Below are positions 36,765 to 43,818 of a DNA stretch of 64,000 bases, piece after piece. The stretch lies in assembly GCF_000204195.1 (NCBI RefSeq), contig NZ_AFBG01000020.1, positions 62,001 to 126,000 on the forward strand, read 5' to 3'. Every line of letters begins with the position of its first letter. Within the stretch, counting starts at the first letter, position 1. The notes beneath the pieces are model-generated. The model ran no database searches, was not told where the DNA came from, and worked only from the letters and a program-made list of their open reading frames with translations. The position numbers and the translations under genes are program-made. This DNA comes from Acidovorax radicis N35 (GTDB lineage Bacteria; Pseudomonadota; Gammaproteobacteria; Burkholderiales; Burkholderiaceae_C).

Positions 36765-36783
36765 ATCTTGACTGTGTCAAGAT
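36765..36783. promoter_or_regulatory. TetR operator palindrome
   Basis: ATCTTGACTGTGTCAAGAT has perfect 8-base arms around a 3-base spacer. It lies 7 bases before the TetR start and 42 bases before the divergent DUF4345 start, the usual place for a TetR operator controlling both directions. It argues for the TetR start at 36791 rather than the in-frame ATG at 36761. Confidence 0.75.
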
Positions 36784-36790
36784 TGTCGCC

Positions 36791-37399
36791 ATGACCGATC
36801 CTGAACTCCCCCGCGCCACCTACCACCACGGCGATCTGCGCAGCGCCCTGGTGGCGGCCGCCGAGGGCTTGCTGGCGTCCGGGGCCACGCTCAGCCTGCG
36901 CTCGGTGGCCAAGGCAGCGGGCGTATCGCATGCGGCGCCTTACCACCACTTCGCCAATCTGGATGCCTTGCTCGCCGCAGTGGCCACGCGGGGTTTTCAA
37001 GACCTGGCGGCCGACATGGAGGCAGCGCACCATGGCACAGACACTGCCGCCACGCTGGTGGGGCATTGCACCGCGTACGTGGCCTTTGCGCTCGCGCGCC
37101 CCGCCGCGTTCCGGCTCATGTTCAGCCCGCTGCTGCAGCGCAAGGCCGACCACCCGGCGTTTCAGGCGGCGGCGGACGGGTCTTTTCAGGTACTGCGGCA
37201 GGCCGCCCATGCCCATGTGGCCGAGGGGGCGGACGAACTGGCGCTGGCGGGATGGAGCCTTGCCCACGGCCTGGCCAGCCTTGCGATTGACGGCGCCTTG
37301 TCGGCTGCGCCCGTGTCCATGCCCTCGACGCAAGACCTGGCGGCCATGCTGGCGAGCCGGTTGCTAGTGAGTCTGCCGACGGGCAGGGTGGGTCGCTGA
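36791..37399 (+). CDS. TetR-family transcriptional regulator
   Basis: The 202-residue repressor has an N-terminal helix-turn-helix (RATYHHGDLRSALVAAAEGLL, LSLRSVAKAAGVSHAAPYHHFANLDALLAAVA) and a TetR_C_33-type ligand domain (FALARPAAFRLMFSPL). It is divergent from the DUF4345 and unknown membrane genes and probably controls itself and them through the palindrome at 36765. The inducer is not evident. Confidence 0.9.
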   Translation: MTDPELPRATYHHGDLRSALVAAAEGLLASGATLSLRSVAKAAGVSHAAPYHHFANLDALLAAVATRGFQDLAADMEAAHHGTDTAATLVGHCTAYVAFALARPAAFRLMFSPLLQRKADHPAFQAAADGSFQVLRQAAHAHVAEGADELALAGWSLAHGLASLAIDGALSAAPVSMPSTQDLAAMLASRLLVSLPTGRVGR

Positions 37400-37530
37400 C
37401 AGGCTGACCCTTGCCGCTGATGCCGCGCAAAACCACGGTGTGCAGCCCATTTGTTTTTGTGATCGACCCATGTGCATCGGCAATTTGACGCGCCAAGGGG
37501 GCTCGCCGACACTGCGCTCGCCAGGCGGCC

Positions 37531-37550
37531 TTATGCAGGCGGCTTCATAA
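37531..37550. promoter_or_regulatory. TATG-N10-CATA dyad upstream of the fds operon
   Basis: TTATGCAGGCGGCTTCATAA has perfect 5-base arms with a 10-base spacer, 30 bases before the fdsG-fdsB start. The same TATG-N10-CATA spacing occurs at 46584 before the periplasmic formate dehydrogenase genes. A dimeric LysR-type regulator is a plausible ligand. Confidence 0.55.
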
Positions 37551-37580
37551 CCACAACAAGACATTCCACGATTTCGCTCC

Positions 37581-39488
37581 ATGCACCTTGCCCCCGAAGC
37601 CCCCACCGCAGCCGTCGTGGCCGCCGTGTCCGTCAACGACATGCGCGATCGCATCCGCCGAAAAAGCCGCCTCAAGGGCCGCCAGCCCGAAGACGCTGCG
37701 ATGGCCGAAGTGGCGCAACTGCTGGGTCTGCGCCCGGCCGAAGGCTTTCGGCGCGACCTGCTGATTGAATTTCTGCACCGCCTGAACGACCACTTTGGCG
37801 TGCTGCACGACCGGCACTTGGTGGCGCTGGCCAAGCAGATGAATCTCCCCATGGCCGAGGTGTACGAGGTGGCCAGCTTCTACCACCACTTTGAGATCGT
37901 GCGCGGCGACGAAGCCCAAGCCCCGCGCCTGGTGCTGCGCGTGTGCGAGAGCCTGAGCTGTAGCTTGGCCGGTGCCAGCGAACTGTTGGCCGCGCTGACC
38001 GAACGCCTGCGCGCTGCAGGGCAGGCCGATGTGCAGGTGGTGGCCGTACCCTGCGTGGGCCGTTGCGAGCAGGCGCCCGTGGCCGTGGTGCACCAGTGCC
38101 CGGTGCCACACGCCACGGTGGACGCCGTGCTAGAAACGCTCAATTCAAAGCCAAATCGGGCTCTGGCGCTTCATCCACAAGCGCAAGTAGCTATTAATTT
38201 TGATATTGCAGCGCTGGCCGAGAACAGTGTGCCTGCGCAGCCGGACGGGGCCAGCCCCGCCCACACCGACCTCGCCGTCTATCGCGCCCATGGTGGTTAT
38301 CAGACGGCGGCCGCGCTGGTCAATGGCGAGATGGATGCTGAAGCTGTGCTCGTAGCCATGGAAAACTCGGGCCTGCGCGGCCTGGGCGGCGCAGGATTTC
38401 CGGCCGGGCGCAAATGGAGGATTGTTCGGGATCAACCCGCCCCGCGCCTGATGGCGGTGAACATCGACGAGGGCGAGCCCGGCACCTTCAAGGACCGCAC
38501 CTACCTCGAACGCGACCCGCACCGCTTTCTGGAAGGCGTGCTCATCGCCGCCCAGGTGGTGGGCACCGAGGCGGTCTACATCTACCTGCGCGACGAGTAC
38601 CACGGCTGCCGCGCGCTGCTGCAAGCGGCGCTCGATGACCTGCACGCCCAGCCGCCGTGCCCGCTGCCCCACATCGAGCTGCGGCGCGGTGCGGGCGCGT
38701 ACATCTGCGGCGAAGAGTCCGCCATGATCGAGAGCATCGAAGGCAAACGCGGCGAGCCCCGCATGCGCCCGCCCTACATCGCGCAGGTGGGCCTGTTCGG
38801 CCGGCCCACGCTGGAGCACAACTTCGAGACGCTGTACTGGGTGCGCGACATCGTGGAGCGCGGGCCCGAGTGGTTTGCCAGCTTCGGCCGGCACGGGCGC
38901 AAGGGGCTGCGCAGTTTCAGCGTCAGCGGGCGGGTAAGGCACCCCGGCGTCAAGCTCGCGCCCGCGGGCATCACGGTGCAGGAGCTCATCGACGAATACT
39001 GCGGCGGCATGGCCGACGGCCACCAGCTCTACGCCTACCTGCCCGGCGGCGCGTCGGGCGGCATCCTGCCTGCCAGCCTGAACGACATACCGCTCGACTT
39101 CGACACGCTGCAGCCCTATGGCTGCTTCATCGGCTCGGCCGCGGTCATCGTGCTCAGCCAGCACGACCGGGCGCGCGATGCGGCGCTGAACGTGATGCGG
39201 TTCTTCGAACACGAAAGCTGCGGTCAGTGCACGCCCTGCCGGGTGGGTACGGCCAAGGCCGCGGCGTTGATGCGCGCCCCGCAGTGGGACGAAGAACTGC
39301 TGGACGACCTGGCCCAGGTGATGGGCGATGCGTCCATCTGCGGGCTGGGCCAGGCCGCGCCCAACCCCATCCGCTGTATCCACAAATACTTTGCGCACGA
39401 GGTCGGCGAGGCGCCCTGGCCGGGGGACTTGCCCCGGCCGCGCAACAGCCCGCTCGCCGAGCAACTGCCCGGAGGGCTGCAGCCATGA
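37581..39488 (+). CDS. fdsB: NAD-dependent formate dehydrogenase, fused gamma-beta (FdsG-FdsB) subunit
   Basis: The 635-residue protein joins a NuoE-like FdsG half (about 1-185: VYEVASFYHHF, CESLSCSLAGA, VPCVGRCEQAP giving the 2Fe-2S cysteines) to a NuoF-like FdsB half (about 215-635: [29 protein letters not shown], the FMN/NAD site, then ESCGQCTPCR for the 4Fe-4S cluster). It takes electrons from FdsA and reduces NAD+. In Cupriavidus fdsG and fdsB are separate genes. The linker (about residues 186-210) is encoded by an interspersed repeat. The fdsA start overlaps the end of this gene by 4 bases. Confidence 0.93.
   Translation: MHLAPEAPTAAVVAAVSVNDMRDRIRRKSRLKGRQPEDAAMAEVAQLLGLRPAEGFRRDLLIEFLHRLNDHFGVLHDRHLVALAKQMNLPMAEVYEVASFYHHFEIVRGDEAQAPRLVLRVCESLSCSLAGASELLAALTERLRAAGQADVQVVAVPCVGRCEQAPVAVVHQCPVPHATVDAVLETLNSKPNRALALHPQAQVAINFDIAALAENSVPAQPDGASPAHTDLAVYRAHGGYQTAAALVNGEMDAEAVLVAMENSGLRGLGGAGFPAGRKWRIVRDQPAPRLMAVNIDEGEPGTFKDRTYLERDPHRFLEGVLIAAQVVGTEAVYIYLRDEYHGCRALLQAALDDLHAQPPCPLPHIELRRGAGAYICGEESAMIESIEGKRGEPRMRPPYIAQVGLFGRPTLEHNFETLYWVRDIVERGPEWFASFGRHGRKGLRSFSVSGRVRHPGVKLAPAGITVQELIDEYCGGMADGHQLYAYLPGGASGGILPASLNDIPLDFDTLQPYGCFIGSAAVIVLSQHDRARDAALNVMRFFEHESCGQCTPCRVGTAKAAALMRAPQWDEELLDDLAQVMGDASICGLGQAAPNPIRCIHKYFAHEVGEAPWPGDLPRPRNSPLAEQLPGGLQP
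38142..38206. repeat. GCTAT/AAGCGC repeat in-frame within fdsG-fdsB, copy 5
   Basis: Read on the minus strand: AAAATTAATAGCTACTTGCG, CTTGTGGATGAAGCGCCAGA, GCCCGATTTGG. This is the full element, open in the coding frame, and it encodes the linker between the two fused halves of the formate dehydrogenase subunit. Confidence 0.75.
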
Positions 39489-42391
39489 GCGCCGTATTGA
39501 CATCCACTGCAGTGCAGCCCGGCGTGGCCTTCGAGCTGGACGGCCAGCCCGTCACCGCCCACGCTGGCGAAACCATCCTCAAAGCCGCGAAGCGCCATGG
39601 CATGGAGATCCCGCACCTGTGCTACACCGACGGCCTGCGCCCCGACGGCAACTGCCGCGCCTGCGTGGTCGAAATCGCGGGCGAGCGCACCTTGGCCCCC
39701 AGCTGCTGCCGCGCGCCCACGCCCGGCATGAAGGTGGAGGCCACCAGCCCGCGCGCCCGCAAGAGCCAGCAGATGGTGGTGGAGATGCTGCTGTCCGACA
39801 TGCCCGATGTCGGATACCGGTGGAACGACGAAAAGACGTGCACTCCTGATTTGATAGCTGCTAGCGCACGTCCATCAATCGGTAGGGGCCATTTTGATTC
39901 AAAAAATGATGCCGCCGTGGGGCAACACGGCGAGCTGAGCGCCTGGGCCGACCGGCTGGGCGTCTCGGTGCGCCCGGCCCTCCACGCCCTGCGCCGCGAG
40001 CAGCCCGCGCCCGACCTGAGCCACCCCGCCATGGCGGTGAACCTGGACGCCTGCATCCAGTGCAACCGCTGCGTCCGCGCCTGCCGCGAGGAACAGGTCA
40101 ACGACGTGATCGGCTACGCGCTGCGCGGCGCGCAGAGCAAGATTGTGTTCGACCTCGACGACCCCATGGCCGAGAGCTCCTGCGTGGCCTGCGGCGAATG
40201 CGTGCAGGCCTGCCCCACGGGCGCGCTCAGCCCCAAGACCCACATCGGCCCGCAGGCGGTGGACCGCAAGGTCGATTCGGTCTGCCCGTTCTGCGGCGTG
40301 GGCTGCCTCATCACCTACAACGTGCGCGATGAAAAAATCATCAGCGTCGAGGGCCGCGACGGCCCGGCCAACCACGGCCGCCTGTGCGTGAAAGGGCGCT
40401 TCGGTTTCGACTACGCCCACCACCCCGACCGCCTGACGGTGCCGCTGATCCGCAAGACCGGCGTGCCCAAGGAGGTGCGGCCCTACGGCGCCGACTGGCG
40501 CGATACCTTCCGCGAAGCGACCTGGGACGAGGCGCTGGGCCTGGCCGCGGGCACGCTCAGGTCGCTGCGCGACACGCACGGCCCCAAGGCGCTGGCGGGC
40601 TTCGGCTCGGCCAAGGGCAGCAACGAAGAGGCCTACCTGTTCCAGAAGCTGGTGCGCACCGGCTTTGGCAGCAACAACGTGGACCACTGCACGCGGCTGT
40701 GCCACGCGTCCAGCGTTGCCGCGCTGCTCGAAGGCGTGGGCTCCGGCGCGGTGAGCAACCCGGTGCACGACGTGGAACATGCCGAGCTGATCTTCGTGAT
40801 CGGCTCCAACCCCACGGCCAACCACCCCGTGGCCGCCACATGGATGAAAAACGCCGCACAGCGCGGCGCGAAGATCGTGCTGGCCGACCCGCGCATCACG
40901 GATATCGGCCGCCATGCCTGGCGCACCCTGCAGTTCAAGGCCGACACCGACGTGGCCATGCTCAACGCACTGATCCACGCGGTCATCGACGAAGGCCTGG
41001 TGGATGAAGCCTTCATCCGCGACCGCGCCAACAACTTCGAGGCCTTGAAGGCCAACGTGATGGGCTGCAGCCCCGAGGCCATGGCCCCGGTGTGCGGCAT
41101 CCCGGCCGAGACGCTGCGCGAGGTGGCGCGGGCGTTCGCAAAAAGCAAAGCCTCGATGATCTTGTGGGGCATGGGTGTGAGCCAGCACGTGCATGGCACC
41201 GACAACGCGCGCTGCCTGATCGCGCTGTGCGCCGTCACCGGCCAGATCGGCAAGCCCGGCTCCGGCCTGCACCCGCTGCGCGGCCAGAACAACGTGCAGG
41301 GCGCGAGCGACGCGGGGCTGATCCCCATGATGTTCCCCAACTACCAGCGCGTGGACAACGCGGGCGCGCATGCCTGGTTCGAGGACTTCTGGGGCACCCG
41401 GCTCGATGAGTCACCGGGCTACACCGTGGTCGAGATCATGCACAAGGCCCTGGCCGACGACAGCGACCCGCACAAGGTGCGCGGCATGTACATCATGGGC
41501 GAGAACCCCGCCATGAGCGACCCCGACCTGAACCACGCGCGCCACGCGCTGGCCAGCCTGTCGCACCTGGTGGTGCAGGACATCTTTCTGACCGAGACCG
41601 CCTGGCTGGCCGACGTGGTGCTGCCCGCCAGCGCCTGGCCCGAAAAGACCGGCACCGCCAGCAACACCGACCGCATGGTGCAGATGGGCCGCCGCGCCCT
41701 GAACCCGCCGGGCGACGCGCAGCCCGACCTGTGGATCATCCAGCAGATCGCCGCGCGCATGGGGCTTGGCTGGAACTACGAAGGCGAAGAGTCCGGCGTG
41801 GCCGCTGTCTACGACGAAATGCGCCAGGCCATGCACGCCAGCATCGAGGGCATCACCTGGGAGCGCCTTGCGCGCGACTCCAGCGTGACCTACCCCTGCC
41901 TCACGCACGACGACCCGGGCCAGCCCATCGTCTTCACCGAGAAATTCCCCACGCCCACGGGCCGCCTGCAGTTGGTGCCCGCCAGCGTGATCCCGGCGGC
42001 CGAAAAGCCCGATGCCGACTACCCCCTGGTGCTCATCACCGGCCGCCAGCTGGAGCACTGGCACACGGGCAGCATGACGCGGCGCAGCACCGTGCTGGAC
42101 GCCATCGAGCCCATGGCCACCGCGTCGTTGCATGGCGACGAACTGGCGCGGCTGGGCGTGGCGCCTGGCGCGCTGGTGGGCATCCGCTCGCGGCGCGGCA
42201 TGGTGCAGGTGCGCGTGCGCCGCGACGACGGCACGCCGCCCGGCACGGTGTTCATGCCGTTTGCCTATGTGGAGGCGGCGGCCAACCTGCTGACCAACGC
42301 GGCGCTGGACCCGTTCGGCAAGATCCCCGAGTTCAAGTACTGCGCGGTGGCGGTGGAGGTGTTGCAGGGCACGGTCAGCGAAGCCCCCTGA
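39485..42391 (+). CDS. fdsA: NAD-dependent formate dehydrogenase, catalytic alpha subunit
   Basis: The 968-residue molybdo-bis-MGD enzyme has an N-terminal 2Fe-2S domain (CYTDGLRPDGNCRACVVEI, CCR), two ferredoxin-type clusters (CIQCNRCVRAC, CVACGECVQACP), the 4Fe-4S site near the cofactor (CPFCGVGC) and the catalytic Cys in TRLCHASSVA. So it is a cysteine enzyme, not a selenoprotein. It oxidises formate to CO2 in the cytosol and passes electrons to the fused FdsG-FdsB. A repeat element is inserted in-frame near residues 120-140, in a loop between the 2Fe-2S domain and the GELSAWADRLGV helix. Overlaps the previous gene by 4 bases. Confidence 0.95.
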   Translation: MSAVLTSTAVQPGVAFELDGQPVTAHAGETILKAAKRHGMEIPHLCYTDGLRPDGNCRACVVEIAGERTLAPSCCRAPTPGMKVEATSPRARKSQQMVVEMLLSDMPDVGYRWNDEKTCTPDLIAASARPSIGRGHFDSKNDAAVGQHGELSAWADRLGVSVRPALHALRREQPAPDLSHPAMAVNLDACIQCNRCVRACREEQVNDVIGYALRGAQSKIVFDLDDPMAESSCVACGECVQACPTGALSPKTHIGPQAVDRKVDSVCPFCGVGCLITYNVRDEKIISVEGRDGPANHGRLCVKGRFGFDYAHHPDRLTVPLIRKTGVPKEVRPYGADWRDTFREATWDEALGLAAGTLRSLRDTHGPKALAGFGSAKGSNEEAYLFQKLVRTGFGSNNVDHCTRLCHASSVAALLEGVGSGAVSNPVHDVEHAELIFVIGSNPTANHPVAATWMKNAAQRGAKIVLADPRITDIGRHAWRTLQFKADTDVAMLNALIHAVIDEGLVDEAFIRDRANNFEALKANVMGCSPEAMAPVCGIPAETLREVARAFAKSKASMILWGMGVSQHVHGTDNARCLIALCAVTGQIGKPGSGLHPLRGQNNVQGASDAGLIPMMFPNYQRVDNAGAHAWFEDFWGTRLDESPGYTVVEIMHKALADDSDPHKVRGMYIMGENPAMSDPDLNHARHALASLSHLVVQDIFLTETAWLADVVLPASAWPEKTGTASNTDRMVQMGRRALNPPGDAQPDLWIIQQIAARMGLGWNYEGEESGVAAVYDEMRQAMHASIEGITWERLARDSSVTYPCLTHDDPGQPIVFTEKFPTPTGRLQLVPASVIPAAEKPDADYPLVLITGRQLEHWHTGSMTRRSTVLDAIEPMATASLHGDELARLGVAPGALVGIRSRRGMVQVRVRRDDGTPPGTVFMPFAYVEAAANLLTNAALDPFGKIPEFKYCAVAVEVLQGTVSEAP
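39844..39907. repeat. GCTAT/AAGCGC repeat in-frame within fdsA, copy 6
   Basis: CCTGATTTGATAGCTGCTAG, CGCACGTCCATCAATCGGTA, GGGGCCATTTTGATTCAAAA: a complete but partly degenerate copy, open in frame and encoding about 20 residues of a loop in FdsA. Confidence 0.7.
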
Positions 42392-42473
42392 CGCCACGTG
42401 ATCTGCACGCTGTCTGCGGGGCTTTGGGGGGATTGCTGTCTGCGGGTGCTGCACAGGGGTACAGTCTGCGCCC

Positions 42474-43052
42474 ATGACTGAGCGCCCCTACACCGACGTT
42501 GCCGTGATCATGCGATGCGAGCACATCGACAACCGCTGGCAGCCCTGGCGATGGTCGCTGGCCGAGGTGGTGATCAACGAGCCCGCCTTTGGCACCGAGC
42601 CGCGCCAGATCATCCAGGACGAGCGCGAGCAGCGCTGGCTGTTCCCGGGGTTCCGGGCAGAGCTGTACCGTGATGACGCCGAGGGCTACCACCTCAATCT
42701 CACCTCGCCCGCCCCCTGCTGGTTTGTGCTGTGGCGCCGCGACGAAGACCCCGGCACGGGCGAGATCCCGCTGGCACGCCCTGTGGCCGTGAGCCTGAGC
42801 TACCACGACGCTGGCCGCTGGCTGGACGCGCAGGAAACCGTGGAACAGGTGCCTGCGGCGCCTGAGGTGGTGGAGACCCTGCGTGCCTTTGTGGCCGAGC
42901 ACTACCAGCCCGAGCCCAAGCGCCGCAAGCGCCCCGACAGTTTCCGCACGCTGCAGGACCGGTTTGGCAACCCCGCATCCGTCTCCACCGAAAAGCAGCG
43001 TGGTGGTGGGGGGGGCGGCGGTGGCAATGCCGGGGGAGGGAGCCATGGCTGA
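42474..43052 (+). CDS. DUF3305 protein of the formate dehydrogenase locus
   Basis: The 192-residue protein matches DUF3305 (WRWSLAEVVI, WLFPGFRAELYRDDAEGYHLNL, PCWFVLWRR). The family occurs beside DUF3306 and ferredoxin genes in formate dehydrogenase loci and is presumed to help assembly. The C-terminal tail is basic, then a poly-Gly stretch encoded partly by a run of eight G (43008-43015). It overlaps the DUF3306 start by 8 bases. No membrane segment. Ribosome site unclear. Confidence 0.85.
   Translation: MTERPYTDVAVIMRCEHIDNRWQPWRWSLAEVVINEPAFGTEPRQIIQDEREQRWLFPGFRAELYRDDAEGYHLNLTSPAPCWFVLWRRDEDPGTGEIPLARPVAVSLSYHDAGRWLDAQETVEQVPAAPEVVETLRAFVAEHYQPEPKRRKRPDSFRTLQDRFGNPASVSTEKQRGGGGGGGGNAGGGSHG
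43008..43015. repeat. G8 homopolymer near the end of the DUF3305 gene
   Basis: Eight consecutive G bases lie within the poly-Gly tail, 30 bases before the DUF3306 start. The frame used by DUF3306 is open through this tract, so a shift of one base here would fuse DUF3305 to DUF3306. Confidence 0.6.
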
Positions 43053-43818
43053 CGGGTTCCTGGGCCGCTGGTCGCGCCGCAAGCAGGAGGTGCGCGAAGG
43101 CAAGCCGGTGGAAGAGCCGCCACCACCGGCGCCACCGTTGCCCCCACCTGTTGCTTCGTCGTCACTGGCCCCTACGTCCGCCGTGGTGTCCGGTGCATCC
43201 GACACGGCGGCAGAAGGCGCCGCGCCCGTCGCCGAGGCCCCGCCATCCCCCACGCTGGCCGATGCCCAGGCGCTCACGCCCGCATCTGATTTCAAGGCCT
43301 TTGTGGCCCGCGATGTGTCGCCCGAGGTGCGCAACCTGGCCATGAAAAAGCTCTTTGCCGACCCGCACTTCAATGTGATGGATGGGCTGGATATCTACAT
43401 CGGCGACTACACCCAGCCTGACCCGCTGCCCGAGGGCATGCTGCGCAAGATGGCCAGCGCCCACGCAATGGGCTTTTTTGACCATGAAAAGAAGGCCGAG
43501 GCCGAAGCATTGCCCGATGTGCCGGTCGATGGCACTGCTGTGGAAACAGGTGCCGACGTGGGGTCCGACGCAATAGCCCCTGCCCGTGCTCAGCCTCGGG
43601 ATGATGCGGAGGGGCAAGCCCCCGCAGACGTGGCACAGTCCGGGGTATGCAACGCTATTCCTAGCGACCCCTCCAGCGAGCGTGAGGTGGCCATCCCGCC
43701 CGATGAGGTCGCGGTGGCCATCCCAGCCAGCCACTCTGAACATGACCACGACGCTCATCTGCGACTGCAACCAGACGATGCCCCTCAACGCCAAGGCGTT
43801 GGGCGCGGCGCTGCATGA
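43045..43818 (+). CDS. DUF3306 protein of the formate dehydrogenase locus
   Basis: The 257-residue protein has the family start MADGFLGRWSRRKQEVREG, a Pro-rich linker, and the conserved core (DFKAFVARDVSPEVRNLAMKKLF, DPHFNVMDGLDIYI), then an acidic His-rich tail. It is partner to DUF3305 in formate dehydrogenase loci; function unproven. GGAGGG precedes the start. The 3' end overlaps the polyferredoxin gene by 77 bases in a different frame. Confidence 0.85.
   Translation: MADGFLGRWSRRKQEVREGKPVEEPPPPAPPLPPPVASSSLAPTSAVVSGASDTAAEGAAPVAEAPPSPTLADAQALTPASDFKAFVARDVSPEVRNLAMKKLFADPHFNVMDGLDIYIGDYTQPDPLPEGMLRKMASAHAMGFFDHEKKAEAEALPDVPVDGTAVETGADVGSDAIAPARAQPRDDAEGQAPADVAQSGVCNAIPSDPSSEREVAIPPDEVAVAIPASHSEHDHDAHLRLQPDDAPQRQGVGRGAA

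Noticed and set aside
38142..39907. Repeats in fdsB and fdsA as gene-breaking insertions (pseudogenes).
   Set aside because: Both frames stay open across the elements and all cluster and catalytic residues are kept.
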